A stretch of 64,000 nt of DNA from Sorghum bicolor (GCF_000003195.3 NC_012871.2:47687110-47751109); one strand, 5' to 3'; shown: positions 23,001-35,940, counted from the first letter of the stretch. Notes: generated by a model not told the origin, from the letters alone. Numbers and translations are program-made.

Positions 23001-26000
23001 TATGGCATACATAATCTAAACTTTGCGCACCCATTATGGATTATCAAGGAAATTTTGCAGTGTAGAATTACGTGCCGACACACTGTTAGTTTTTAGTGCG
23101 TACGCCATCATGGATTTGCTTACTAATGTTTGTGGATATTAAGTTAAAATGAGAATAGTTTGTCATAAATCTGCAGGCGATATGATTATTCTTCAGTTCT
23201 TTTTTGTCTCTAGATTCTTTTGGAGGGTTACCTTATCAATCTGTTGTTCTCTTTCAATTTGAACCGTTACTGACCAAGTGCTTTCTCTATAGGCTCTGCA
23301 GTACTTGTCTGTTCGATATGCTGTTTTCCAAGCTGTATATAACTACTGGAAAGCAAAGGTATCTTCTACTTTTGAGATGCAGCATAATGATTTCTTGGTA
23401 CAAGCAATGTTCCTATTTTAGTTTTTGTAGCATGAGTTTCTGTCTTTGGCTTTCATATCTTGTTTTCGCTATATATTTTTCATGTCTGAACCCTTCTTAT
23501 CTTGGTTAGCCTTTAAATAAGAAACTTGGCTTATAACTCTTTTATCCTATATCTTTTATTTATCAGAGGGAGCGATGGCAAAAGCCTATTCTTCGGCGTT
23601 TGCAGGTTAGCATATTTCTTCAGTATCTTAGTAACTTATCTCAACTTTTCATGAATTTCCTTTTGTGTTTGAGCACTCTTCTGTTTATGAATGATTTTTC
23701 TTGAGTCCGATGTAAACTAGTGTTCTGTGCAATTATTCCAGATTCCAGTTGTGAAACATGATATTTGTTTGTGAAATATAGTGTCCCATATGACCATGGT
23801 TTTTGCGGCGTTGTGGTGTCCTGTGGTGCTGCAGTTATGCCCAGGCAATATGGCGTAACTAAAACCTTGTGGTGTCCTGTGACGCCTGGGGTACGCCTCG
23901 ACGCCTAAGTGATGTCTCAAAAGTCAAAACCCATGAACGTGACATTGCAATTATAGTCTGTAATTTTCAGTCAAAAAGAATTATACTCTGTAATTCTTGT
24001 TAGCAGCTGTGGCAATACTTGTGTCAAATTGTATAGAGTGCACCTACGTTACATGGATACGTTGCTCAGACCACGTATCGCGTATCGGATACGTATCCGA
24101 TACGGATACGCGTCCGATACGTATCCTCGCAGTATCCGATTTTTTCTTATTTTCGCAACTATTGGATACGGACCTGGATACGTATCTGCCTTGCCGATAC
24201 GCCCAGCCCAGCCTTATCCTCTGTCCCCGACGCCCGCAGTCGCACGCCCGTGCCTCGTGCCGCATCCCCGTTCCCCGCTCGGTGACGCCGCATTGCCGCT
24301 CGCTGGCCGCCGGCGACTAGCGACGAGCCTCCGCCTCCACCTGGACGCACATCGCAGCCAGCCGCCGGCCTAGACGCATCGTTGCGCGCCCATACACGCG
24401 AGTGCTGCCGAGGCGCCGACGCTACCCGCTGCCCCATGAGCCAGTGCGTGTGCGTGCCTGGCTGCCTGCAGTCGCAAGCGCTGACGACGCCTCTGGCCTG
24501 GCTGCCCACCCACCCCAGAGGCCGTGACGACCTCCTGCAATTCCCCATGGTGATACAGCAGCAACTTCTGGTGATTTCCCCTTTCGATTTCTTTCTTCCC
24601 CTCCTGATCTAGTCACTAGTACTTCCTCAATAGTGAGCTCCCATTTGTTCCTTGCTTTTTTTGTCTTCCCGTGTGGAAACTGGAATGGTGAGAAGGAAAA
24701 CGACTGGGGGAATGAGCGGTGGAGGGGTGACTCTGCTTTTGGTGTCGGTGGGGATAAGTGGTGGACATCAAAGAGAGCTATGTATGTTATTATACTAGTA
24801 CTATAGTAAGTAGCTATTAGAAGTTGTGAAATAATTGTAGTAGTCACTGATGAGCTGCCAGTAATTTTAAAGTATATTATTATTTATTTTGTAAAAAATA
24901 TAATAAAATGTATCCGCGTATCGAGTTTTTTTTGAAAAATGACGTATCCGTGTATCCGTATCCGGCCGATACCGATACACGTATCCGTATCCGTGCTGCA
25001 TTGGTGTGCACGGCCATCGGAGTGTTACGTGGAGTTGCACTACACGAGAAACTGGTTTGAAACCCTACAATGAGTGGTCCCTCTTTTAATCTTTTTTCAT
25101 TTACTGAAGTGACGAGCATATGCGTTCATGATACATCTGTGCGATAAACTTCTAGTTCTCTTAATGAAATTGAAATCACATGTTGTAACAGCATGATAGC
25201 AGTGCAGATGTTGGCCCATTAATTCTTTGCTTGAATGGGAGTCCTAAAAGGCAGCTTATGTTTGGCTTGCAAAGTGCTGACTCCTGTAGTTTAGGTAGAT
25301 CTGTCTGGCCCTTATTAGTGGTGTTCGCAACTTGGTTATTCTTTTTGACATCCCAAATGAGCTGTAAATTGTAGCACATCTTTTCCTTGAAGGAATTAAT
25401 GAAACTCATGGAGTGCTTTAAGGAAATAAAAATTGATGAATATGGCCAAACTATAAGCAAATGTTACAATTTATGACAAATCCGTGTGCTTTGTTTTGGT
25501 TTATGAAGTTAGGATGTTATAGTATGTTTTTGGTTGCTTGCCTGCATTACTTCAACTAATTGACTGTTGTTTTGCAGCCGCCTCCACCAGTGAATGATAC
25601 AAATCCATACAATGTCTTCAGACCAAGAGAAAAGGCCCATCGTCTTCATACAAGAAGGGTAGGTGGCTTGAGACCAGTGATTTAATTTATGGCTGCAGCT
25701 ATTAATAGAGAAGCTCGATTCTCCCCTTTTTGAATTTTACTTTCTGGTATCATGCATTTCCTCCTTTCAAACATAAGTGATGCTTTTTCCCTTTAGTTAC
25801 ATAATTCTTGCTGCCTTTTCCAGATGCAAAGAAGGGAAAACAATATCCAATCATTTGAAAAACTCCGCCTGGTAAGCAACAATTGTTTTCTTGTGGTTAT
25901 TACATCAGTGAATCATATTAATGTTGCATTGGTATTCCTTTCCCTCCATATGAAAATATAAGGCATGATTTGACTTGGCGTTGACTTCAAGATTAACACT

Positions 26001-26734
26001 TTGACCACTAATTTTTCCTATACCAAATTATTTGTAGAGCAAAAGTTTCATCATTAGATAATATTTCTAAATACAAATCCGATGTAGTCACTTTTGCAGC
26101 ACAAACTTTTCATATTAGACTATTTTTTGGTCAGATATAACAAAGTTTCACTTTTTTTAGTTTGTGCATGCCTTATATTTTGGGACAGAGGGAGTACATA
26201 AAGAAAACAATAATCCTATTTTCTAACTCCAGAGAATGTAAGTTGGATATTTTGACAAATGGAACCTGATGTCTATATTATTACATCCCTTTGTATGGAG
26301 AATGCCCTTTGTATTTCTGCACTAGTTTTTGTGGTACCTTTATTTTATGTGATGCAGTTGCGAAGTTAAGGAGTGCATGCATACATATTTAAAATCTGTA
26401 AAACCATTGTTTTGCATATGTCTTGATATAGGTTGAAACTTACAAGATCTCGCATGGTGCTATGTGATTTGTGCTTTTTACTGCTTATGATGGTAGCTTG
26501 AAAAATTTTATATCAGGTGCGACGCAACTTGGAGCAAGCAAAAGCACTAATGGATGCTTTGATTAAGGTTAGTTCATGCATGGACAGCCTTGTAGTATTT
26601 CTTCAGAATTTGTAAACAACACTTCTGTAGATATAGTTACTAACACATGGTTTACAGAGGGAAGAGACAAAGCGGGAGGCCATGGAGTGCCAAGTTAACC
26701 TGCAACGTGTTCAGATGAAATATAAGGTATACGC

Positions 26735-26773
<39 letters not shown>

Positions 26774-28481
26774 TCCCTCTCCCCCCCCGTGGGGCTAACC
26801 AAAAACCGATTGGTGAATTACAGATATCCTTCTTCTTCTTTGGTACTGATACATATATCGATTGTATGTGAAGGTTAAATCACTTGATGCTTTACTGTAT
26901 GCCGTGGTCTACCATATCACATGGGGTGGCACATAAAATAGGGACATCATAATTAGCCACATTGGATACTTATTATTTGGTTGCATTCACCTGTTATATT
27001 TGCAATCCCATGATCTCACCCACCTACATGCCACAACTACCTGCTATCTTCGCTATGCCAGGGCCTTACCCACCCAGTTTCCATGGCAATACTGACATTC
27101 ATAATAACAGAACTGCACCTTAATAGCCTCCAGATTGCAGATTGACCATTTTTATGTTATTTCATTCTTTAGGTGTCAGGAAGGTTGGTTAGCCTCCACA
27201 ACAACCAAAACAACATACGCACTATATCATAGCTTAGAAAATCATCAACACTCTAGTTACAGTCATGTTAAGGACTGCTGGTACTTGGTTCCATGAATGG
27301 ACATAAAAGGCTAGCTTCACTTCTATAATTTTACACATGGGATCAGAAGTGTCTGGGTAAATTCATTAAATACTCATGATTAAGGATTTATCAATGAGTG
27401 ATATCTGTCCAGATTTAAGATTCTAGTTAAATCCACTTCTTTTTTATGCCCTAGTCTATTAGCTTTCTAACTCTGGGTACAGTGGTACATTAGATTCTTG
27501 TTGCCTCACTACTTTTTTTTTCTGGTTCAGAATGAGGCCCAGCTTGTTGAGGATGGGACTACCTTGTCTGGCTTCCAGCAAACTTCTAGCAGATTTGAAT
27601 CAAGTGATGATGATTATGCGGATTCAGATGACACCACAACTGAACAGCCATACATACGTCCAGCTGTTTTCCATCCTAGGTTCCCTGCTAACAAGCTATC
27701 TGTGATCCCTCCACTTCGCATAAAGCGTGAAAGAGAACTTAAAAGGAGGCCTCAGCAGAATGGCTGGGTATTTAAAAGGGTATGATGTCCCTTAGTCTCC
27801 CCCCTCTTATCCTTTTCATATCGGTCACTACCCAAAAAATAATAATAATAATTAAAAAAAATTGGTGTTAAACATGTCTCTCATGCTAACCCACTACCCC
27901 AATGATTTTAACCAGCATATAACTAAGAAAGGTATCAAGTTCTGTTTGAATTTGTTTACAATCTAATTTTATTTTGTTCCAGAAAGATATGGAACTTGAG
28001 CAAACACATAAAGTATAAAATGGAGGATTCTCTAGTGGACATCCAGACTTTTCTTTTTGCAAATTAATTGTTTGTTGCCCTCTAGGACATTGAGCATTTG
28101 AATGCTAGGGCACCACTATTGTCTAGTGTGCAATTCTTAATTGGAATGGAACTTGGTGTAGATCGGAAAGTACTCTAGTTGCTTTAGTCCCTTGTCAAGT
28201 TTATTTACCAGCTTCTTCAAATACAGGATCCTGAGGAACCAGTATTCTTATTCACAAGACCGCTTGATCCGGAGAAGTTGGTCGCAGCTGGTATCAAGCC
28301 ACCACCAGATCCTCCTATTGAGAATGGTGCCGCATCACCACCATTTCGGTGTCGAGGTAGGATTGGACGAGGCGGCCGCATCATCTTTGATCGATGGAAT
28401 CCTCTTCTCCGGACACCAATTGACCAGGAGACCTCTTATTATGTGCCATACGGTCACAGGCCCCCATCACCTGAAGGTTGA
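20067..28481 (+). CDS. Enhancer of Polycomb-like protein, 12 exons
   Basis: A homologue of EPL1, scaffold subunit of the NuA4/piccolo histone acetyltransferase complex, acting in the nucleus on H4/H2A acetylation. Exons by GT/AG borders: 20067-20258, 21315-21444, 21544-21646, 22477-22600, 23293-23358, 23567-23605, 25578-25658, 25824-25871, 26517-26567, 26658-26726, 27531-27779, 28227-28481. Together 1407 nt, 468 aa plus TGA, with consistent phases. The start is set by the family N-terminus MSRLSFRPRPLDIHKKLPIL. The EPcA region follows: EFVEYDLDNEDEDWLEEFN, then WQKPILRRLQ, PPPPVNDTNPYNVFRPREKA and HRLHTRRMQRRENN. A C-terminal acidic DDDYADSDDTTTEQPYIRP and RCRGRIGRGGRIIFDRWNPL are typical of plant members. 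Residues 262-301 form a charged, helical stretch. No frameshift is seen. Introns hold MITEs and a larger insertion but leave the splice sites intact. Confidence 0.93.
20568..20674. mobile_element. Short MITE in EPL intron 1
   Basis: About 107 bp with imperfect inverted ends: GGGCCTGTTTGGATCCC on the left and GGGAATCAAACATGGCC on the right. It is non-coding and lies wholly within intron 1. A clear target duplication is not visible. Confidence 0.5.
21883..22030. mobile_element. Stowaway-like MITE in EPL intron 3
   Basis: About 148 bp with inverted ends CTCCATTCCAAATTATA and TATAATTTGGAATGGAG. This is the CTCCCTCCGTCC-type end of Stowaway MITEs with changes. Strongly palindromic interior (TAGACATAGTGCATATCTAA). 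Confidence 0.7.
23740..25020. mobile_element. Unclassified insertion(s) in EPL intron 6
   Basis: Intron 6 is about 2 kb because of added DNA. At about 24045-24190 and 24905-25005 lie clusters of GATACG/CGTATC words in inverted relation (for example CGTATCGGATACGTATCC and GTATCCGTATCC). Between them is a GC-rich block (24190-24560), unlike the AT-rich surroundings. A smaller repeat with duplicated TTGTGGTGTCCTGTG words sits at 23810-23885. I cannot fix the borders or a target duplication. It may be a MULE or hAT-type element that carries a captured GC-rich exon. Confidence 0.45.
25933..26198. mobile_element. Stowaway-like MITE in EPL intron 8
   Basis: Left end TTTCCCTCCATATGAAAATA and right end TATTTTGGGACAGAGGGAGT form the classical Stowaway inverted repeat (CTCCCTCCGTCCCAAAATAT). 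Length about 266 bp, no coding capacity. TA-type flanks are plausible on both sides. Confidence 0.75.
26735..26772. repeat. CT microsatellite in EPL intron 10
   Basis: An uninterrupted run of CT dinucleotides followed by a C-rich stretch, just after the exon 10 donor. Such runs vary in length between individuals and could serve as a marker. Confidence 0.9.
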
Positions 28482-30623
28482 AGCGGTTTTTCATATGCAC
28501 ATAGTGCTTAATGCCACTGGCACAGCTATGGAATTTGTGAAGCCCCTGAGCAATTGTTTTTCCATAGGTGCCAAACCGGCCCTTGGAGAGCCTATTTGTG
28601 ACCACCTGAGTTGTGAGCTCAGTGGATCTGATGGAAAGGCAAGAAAGCTCCTTGATAAGCAGCAGCCTCAATGGAAGCTTGAGAGCGTATGGGCTATCGT
28701 GGGGCTAGCATTTCTTGATCAGATGTGGCTTGGTCATCTTTTTTCACAGCTGTTGTAAAATTATGGCAGTGTAGGTGAAAGAGTAGATCTTTTTTTGTCT
28801 AATCTTGGCATTTAGGGTCAGTATTCATATGATGCTCTCTCATTTGATTATTCATTTGGAGGAGAGGAAATCCTTCTCATTGCTAAGTCCAGCTTTTCTG
28901 TATAATGCTTCAACACCTTGTTGCATGTATTCAACTAATGCGCACGTGTGTATATACTGTAACCCAATGTGCATTGGCCTTTTCTGGCAAATGTCGTTAG
29001 TCTGTAGGTTAGGCAGAAAATGGGGATGGAAGGGGCCCAACAATGTTATTTAATCTGTTGAAATGTTGGTGCACAGCTTGCTCTTGTAACTGTGTACAGA
29101 TTCAGGTTTTTGTTGTGTAACACAGTCAACAAATAGCTGGTCATTGCCAGGACTGCCATATATGTTATGATTCTTGCTGATAACACTAATTTATTGGAGA
29201 ACAGCGAGGATTCATCACTAATCAGGCTCGTGTATTAGCAACAATATGACCTGGTATATGCAGAAGTGCTACAGACATGTTACAATTAAATTTCTGTCCA
29301 TCCTGCTCATGCTCATGTCATAGACAACTGAGGTGGTTTTTTGAGCTGAGGCTGTGAGGTCATTGCTGCTGGTGCTCATGCCTTGGACAGGACGATTTCA
29401 GATGGTTTTTTCTCTACTGTTTGGTTGTGAGGCGTTGCTTCAGGAAATATTCATGGTCTTAGACTCAGGTCTGAAAAGCAGAAAACTGTTGCATTCACGG
29501 AGCGTAGTGGAAGTGCTATTGGCAGCCAAAAAAAAAAACAAAAATGTTACGAAATATAGGCATGAGAGGAAGCTGTGAAACTGGCTGGGGCATTCTTACC
29601 TGTTCAGTTGTCTTTGTGGCGATGAATTGTGCAACTCTTGGCCAGTCCTGACTCCTGACCAAATCTAGAATTACACGAAAGGAGCTTGTTTTAGAAATGT
29701 TCTGCTTCTAGTATGAATGGACGGTTGTACAGGTTTTGATTTTCGCTAAGGAAGCTCAAGCTATTGGGATTGCGGCAGTGCAATATGTTTGGCTCACGTC
29801 TCAGCAGAACAATATACTATATACCTGGCCAGGGCAATCCTGAAGTTGATACGTTCCCTGATACTCCAGATCTCTTGAGGCGGCCTAGCAATGGCGCACA
29901 GCAGCTCCATACTGCGATTTTGCGTATGGTTCTTCCTTCCTGATGGTAATGACAGATGTTTCCTCGTTACCTGTCGTGCTTTCTCCTTGCATTCAGAACA
30001 CGGTGTCTCCATCCTGAGAGCCTGAATCCCAGTGCGCATATATCCAGGTGCTTGCAGACGTTTGTGAGTTAATCATGCAAAAGGTAAGAAGGGCAAACAG
30101 AGTTCCTTGGAGAAATCAGACGTTCATGAGTTGATCATGCAAAAGGCCAAGCAGAGTGCAAAGAAGCCTGAGTTGTCTGAAATGATAGGCGCCATTTTGC
30201 ATGCTGTAGTCATGGTTAATAGTCTTCCATCTTTTTTCGGGAGAGAGTATCCATTCTTGTGATCGAGTAATTCTTGTTTAGAAATTACTCTTGGAACCCA
30301 TTTAGATCCTTGGAATTGAATTCATTCTAATAAATTATAATTCATGCACATATTAATTAAGCTAACATAGTTGTATATGAATATATTTGTATAGTACTAT
30401 TGTTAGTCTTATTCTATTCCAATCCACTTTAACTCATGTGAAATGAGATGATACATGTGTATCTAAATATGGCCTGAATCTAGTCCATCTAAATATGATA
30501 CTAATAAAAGTTTTTAACTAGTTATTAAACTAGCTGTCAATTCTAAGCTAATAAATTTTTAGCCCCTAACTAATAACCAGCTCAACGGACCCCAATGACA
30601 ATATATTGGTTTTCCTCTCGGCC
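28482..30623. other. EPL 3' UTR and intergenic DNA up to the LINE
   Basis: The EPL 3' UTR starts at 28482; its end is not determined. The remainder holds no gene that I recognise. A possible small MITE lies at about 30296-30476 (ends ACCCATTTAGATCC and GTATCTAAATATGGCC). The short minus-strand frame at 29794-30039 has no recognisable domain. Confidence 0.4.
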
Positions 30624-33600
30624 TTTTTTTATAATAAACAACTTTATTATTAATAGCAAGTAGCTGTTAGAAGTGATACAGAGTTCAAAGCAATAGGGAG
30701 AAGTGCTTCTCGAAGAGAGCACTCAACATGTGCTGCAATAGAGCAGGTACATATTAAAGCAGTAGAAAAAGAGGATTGCACTTGGAACAAACTTTGCCTG
30801 GCTAAAGCATCAGCCGTACAATTTTGATCTCTCTGAATCTTGAATACCCTATTTTCTGAAGTGGTAGAGAAATTGGTAAAGGTTTAAGTGTAGTATTTGA
30901 TTCTCCAGTCTGGTGGATCAGCTTGATCAGGACTATTAAGGAAGTGCACCAGTTGTTGGTTATCTGAGAGAGAGGAAACCTGCTGCAAACCAAGAGAATT
31001 AGTGATAGTTGCCGTGAGGGCTAGCGCCGCTGCTTCGACCATCAGCACTGAAGTGGTTGTCTTCATAATCACTTTAATGTAGATGGTTTGCACCGGATGA
31101 ACCTAGTTATATGATTATGAAGATACCAATGCCTGTATTTCTATAGGTGTTAGAAGGAAAATCAGGAGATGTCGAAGCATCGGTGTAGCATCTAACTCCT
31201 GGCAGCAATGCCGGTAGTCGGACAAAGTAAGGGTCACTGTTATTTGGTGAGGTAGAGGTTCCTGCAGAGTAGAGAGGTATACATGTGTGCATGCTATTGC
31301 TTGGATTGTGCCCCTGTTGAGATGCCTACAACAGAGATACACCTTGTAGAGGATGGTGAGTACCTGATGCAGTGGAGAGGTTTTGTATGAATGGGGTTGG
31401 GTGGAGTCCTGATGGGGAGTGTTCATGAAGTCCTGGTGGGCAATGTTGTGAGTATCATCGTCACCAAGGTTGGCTAGCATAGCAGCGACCGCACTATGCA
31501 CTTAAGTGGTAGTCCATGTTTTGTTGTTGAAGTGCTTATCATTTCTAGCTTTCTAGAGAAACCATAATGTTATTAATATTCTTTGCATTTGAGCATCAGT
31601 GGTATTAGCATTAATTATAATCTGTAAAATATGCTAGATACCATCTTGTTCTTGAGGTAGAGAATCAGTTCTTAAGCAAGGATTGAAAGTGAACCAAACA
31701 GCTCTAGGAAGATTACAATGAAAGAATAAGTGAGCATCAGTTTCATTCATACCACAGGAGGCACAGAAAGGAAGTATATGGTTGGAGTAGACAGAAGCTT
31801 TATGCCTAGAAGCTAGAACACGGCAAATTAATCTCCAAGTAAAAGTTTTAATGATAGGGGGAATAGATTTTCAAACCTTATGCAGAATTTGTTTAGCCTA
31901 TGGCAGAATGCTCCTAGACCCTTGAGCAGGAAGCTGCAAGGTGAGTATAAATATTTTTGGTAGTACAAATACCTTTCTTTGCTGGCGTCCATCTGAGCAC
32001 ATCCTGAGTTTGTTGAGGTACTGTTTGAAGATTTTGAATTTGATGAGTAACCCGTGTATCAAAGATGTTATTTAACAGTTGTATGTTCCAATCCTATGAG
32101 TGAGGGATCCAAAGATCAGAAATTGTTTTAGACAGAGGATTAACATGAATAGGTTGTATGAGATGCACATGAATAGATTCCTAGAGAGGAAACCAAGGTG
32201 TAGACCAGATAGATGAGTTTCCAGCATGAATCAGGTAGGTAACATTGTCTGTCAATTCCCTTTTGATCTGCATAAGTGAAGACCAGAAGACAGATTTGGA
32301 CGAGTCATTGGTAGGCTACTAGAAGGAATTGTGAGGATAATACTCGGATTTTAAGACAACAGAAAGAATGGGATCTTTAGAATTAGCAATGTTATAAGCA
32401 GTGTGAATAACAAGACTAATATTAACAAGGTGGAGATCTCTGATACCAAGACCTCCATCTTTTGATTGATAGATATCATGCTAGGACCTGTAAGCAATAG
32501 GGTTAGAGGGATCATCTTGCTACATGCCAGCCCACCAGAACCTTCTCATAACCGAAATAAACTTTTCAATAAAAGTTTTAGAGAAAATAATGGTAAACAT
32601 ATAATAGATGGGAATAGAAGAAAGAACCAATTGAATATAAGAGAGACAGCCCACATGGTTGATTTTATTAGCTTTAACAGTGGAAGCTTAGCCAGAAATT
32701 TGTTGTAGATAAAGTTATAAGCTCGGTTCTTGTCTCTATGAGTAAAAATGAGAGGGTGACCTAAATGGACAGTGCTTGGAAGTAAGTCAGGGACAGGAAA
32801 GATATTTTTGATATGAGCTTTGGTAGTATCATCAACATTTTTACTAAAAAGGATTGCAAATTTATTAAGGTTAGGGATCATCAACATTTTTTTTACTAAA
32901 AAGGATTGCAAATTTATTAAGGTTAGGGATCTTACCTGAATTTCTGTAGAAGTCATTGAGGAGATTATTCAAAGTTGTTGCTTCCTGTATATTAGTTGTA
33001 CCACATAAGATAAGATCTTCTGCAAATAAAAGTGAGTGAATAGGTGGACAGTTATAGCCTAGAGAGACTCCCTGGAGATGAGCATTCTGCAAAGCTTCAT
33101 TTAAGGTAATAGAAAGCTCATTAATGGCGATTGCAAAAAGGAAGGGTGAAAGGGGGCATCCTTGTTTGATGCCACGCTTAGGAAGGAAAAATTCTGTGGG
33201 ACACCCGTTGATGAGTACTGCCATGGAAGCAGAAGTGTAGCAACATTTGGGAAGTTGAATAAAATGGTTAGGTAATTGAAGGCGTTGAAGAGCCTGGGTG
33301 AGGAAGTCCTAATTTAATCTGTCGAAAGCTTTAGCTAAATCAAGTTTAAGAAGAAAAGCTTTAGCATTCCAATTTTTGAGACCAAAAGAGTGAATAATTT
33401 CCTAAGTAATAATAATGTAGAGGATATATGCCTATTTTTAATAAAAGCATACTGGCCATTGTGAATGTAATCCGGAAGATATGTTTTTAGCCTATCAGCC
33501 AGAGTTTTAGCAATCAAATGATAAATAACATTGCAAAGACTTATAGGTCTCAAGTCTTGAGGTAGAGCAGGTTGCATCTTTTTCGGGATTAGAGTAATGC

Positions 33601-34399
33601 AAGTTTTAGTAATTTCGTGATTAAGAAAAGCAGTAGCGTAGAAATTACTTACAAGGTTATGAACATCTGTGGAGACCCATGACCAAGTAGCCTTGTAGAA
33701 TCCAGCATTGAGTCCATCAAGCTCCGGGGAAGCATTGTTGCGCATGTTTTTGATGATGGTGTGGAGCTCTTGCACTGTAGGTGTCGAGGTAACATAGATG
33801 TGTTACGGATCTTGCTATGGATCTCCATCATGATCTGTGTCAGCATTAGGAGATTGTTGAATGTTATAACGAGGATTAGTATGGTTGTGAGGACCATCAA
33901 ACTGGATAGACCTAGTTGAAGAGTCCATAACATTCTGTAAATTGGAAGGATTAGTATTAGAGGTGATCCCATAGATATCATGAAAGTAATTAAGAAGAGT
34001 GGTGGCTAGCTGATCCGATGAAGTAGCTTCAGTTCCATCTGGATTGTAGAGGTAAGCAATGGTATTTTTCCTATTTCTTTTGGTGATAGCTTGGTGGAAG
34101 TAAGCCGTATTCCTATCACCCAACCTAGCCCACTGCTTCTTTGCCCTCTTAAGATGGAATTCCTCATTCTTCTTGAGAATATCATTATGCTGACTGATTA
34201 AGTGCTTCTAAATGGAGAAATCTTGCAGATGAGGAGGTTTAGATTGATGGTGGAGAATGAGGTTTTCAATGGTGCTGAATTGAGAGGAGATGTTAGGCTT
34301 AGCTTTCTTCCATTTCTTGAGGTCGTAGGCGAGATACTTGGTTTTAAGGTGAAAGGGACGACTACTCGACTTGGCCCAACTTTGCTTTGCCACATCATT
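30624..34399 (-). mobile_element. L1-type LINE, 3' part: reverse transcriptase and RNase H, decayed
   Basis: Minus-strand coding remnants in order: RT fingers/palm (LRPISLCNVIYHLIAKTLADR, here quoted short as LRPISLCNVIYHLIAK, near 33570), QYAFIKNRHI, GIKQGCPLSPFLFAI near 33170, and the catalytic box as FAED rather than the usual YADD/FADD near 33020. A connecting domain and a C-terminal RNase H-like end (DQNCTADALARQ near 30820) follow, as in many plant L1 elements. Several frameshifts and stops break the frame, including a 50-bp tandem duplication at 32829-32931. The 3' end is a short T run at 30624-30630 (A tail on the minus strand), preceded by AATAAAG. The body continues at 37255, after a 2.86-kb insertion. 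Confidence 0.8.
32829..32931 (-). repeat. Tandem duplication of about 50 bp inside the LINE RT
   Basis: The word ATCATCAACATTT...TTAAGGTTAGG occurs twice in direct succession (from about 32829 and 32877), differing mainly in the length of a T run. It disrupts the RT frame. Confidence 0.8.
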
Positions 34400-34855
34400 T
34401 GTCGACGAAAGCTAGTCGGCAGTTTACCTTGGGGTATACCCACGGTAGTAGTTTATCGGTAGACGGTGCGCAAGCTACGAACTTGATGGTGACGCAAGAC
34501 ACGAACAAGGTTTTTATTCAGGTTCGGCCGCCGTGTGGGCGTAATACCTACGTCCTGCGTCTGATTGTATTGAATTGTGTTGAGATAATCTATCCTAGGG
34601 GGTCCCTTGCCTCTCTTTATATAGTCCAGAGGGCAGGGTTACAGATCTGGAAACTAATCCTAGTCGGTTACAATCGCCATAGATATTACAATATCAATTC
34701 CTATTCTAACCGACTAGAATCCGGCTTGATCTCCACGTCTTGTTTCCTTGTGCGAAACTCCAAGCAGTTGAATCAAGCCTCAAACTGTCTTCGTGATGGG
34801 CCAAGCCTCGTGGCCCAAGTCTAGCCGTAAGGGTATAGGGGTTTATACCCCCACA
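34400..34855 (-). repeat. 3' LTR of the non-autonomous Tat-like element
   Basis: 456 bp; on the plus strand it starts TGTCGACGAAAGC and ends ATACCCCCACA. It is the partner of 36800-37254. Confidence 0.85.
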
Positions 34856-35341
34856 ACTAGTCCCCGAGCACCATGTATTGTGATGCGACACGTCGTCTTG
34901 AACTTCTTCGACCAGCAAGACTTGACATCTTTGACTACCAGAAAGATCGTCCAAATAGTTGCAACGGTATTTTGACCAACTCAAAAGACAGTTGATCAAC
35001 ATTGACATCGAAGAAGCAGGTTGTTCGAAGAATGCATGGTGCTCTTAATTAAAAAAGATTTCTTTCCTGGTGAAGTATGCCCACTTTACTTTTCTGAAAA
35101 GTATAGACCTCAAAAAAGCAAGCATATTCACCGCAAGGTGAAGTGTGCCCACTTAGTCCCCGAGCTTGGTAGTAGGTGACGTAGGCACGTGGTGCCAGGG
35201 TCTAAGAAAAACCATCTTAAAATTTCTGGTGCTTAATATGCATCGCTAGATGCATCGTATCGATGTAGTCCTCGAGCCTGCTGGAAGGCGAAGTATGAGT
35301 CTTGTAGCAAGGTCTAAAAAATTAAAATTATCCCGTCCAAT

Positions 35342-35940
35342 CCCCAAGCTATGGTTGGAGAGTAATCAAAGCAAGTCCCAAGCGCAGCGCAGGGAGTGAT
35401 TGATGAGTCTTCGAGCACGATTGGGAATGTAATCGAGAAAAGCAGTCCCTAAGCTGTGGTCGGAGAGTAATCGAAGCAAGTCCCGAGCACAGCGCAGGGA
35501 GTGATTGACGAGTCTTCGAGCACGGTTGGGAATGTAATCGAGAAAAGCAGTCCCTAAGCTGTGGTCGGAGCGTAATCGAAGCAAGTCCCGAGCACAGCGC
35601 AGGGAGTGATTGATGAGTCTACGAGCACGATCGGTAGTCAGCACAGTCCCCGAGCACGGCATAGAGACTGATCGACCAGTCCCCGAGCATGGTTGAGAAC
35701 GTAAACGTGTTCGGTGGTCGGCACAGTCCCCGAGCACGGCGTAGAGACTGGTAGACAAGTCCCCGAGCGTGGTTGGGAATGTAAACGTGCTCAGTGGTCG
35801 GCACAATCTTCGAGCACAGCGTAGAGACTAGTCGACAAGTCCCCGAGTGTGGTTGGAAACGTAAACGTGCTCGATGGTCGGAGCAGTCCCCGAGCACAGC
35901 GTAGGGAATAGTCGATGAGTCCCCGAGCGTAGCTTGTTGA
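35342..35940 (-). repeat. Two adjacent tandem arrays in the element's 3' untranslated region
   Basis: The first array has a 105-bp period: the word GCGCAGGGAGTGATTGA recurs at 35387, 35492 and 35597. The second has an 80-bp period: CGAGCACGGC/CGAGCACAGC recurs at 35651, 35731, 35811 and 35891. Both are built from related AGTCCCCGAGC words, so the second array may derive from part of the first. They lie between the internal region and the 3' LTR, where Tat-lineage elements are known to carry hypervariable tandem repeats. Long minus-strand frames across them are by-products of periodicity. Confidence 0.85.

Noticed and set aside
28192..28758. 188-codon frame overlapping the last EPL exon
   Set aside because: Different frame from the conserved EPL C-terminus; an overlapping shadow extending into the 3' UTR.
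35366..35897. Minus-strand frames with repeated peptide (NRARRLINHSLRCAR-like)
   Set aside because: Produced by the 105-bp and 80-bp tandem DNA repeats, whose 105-bp period is a multiple of three; no start context or domain.
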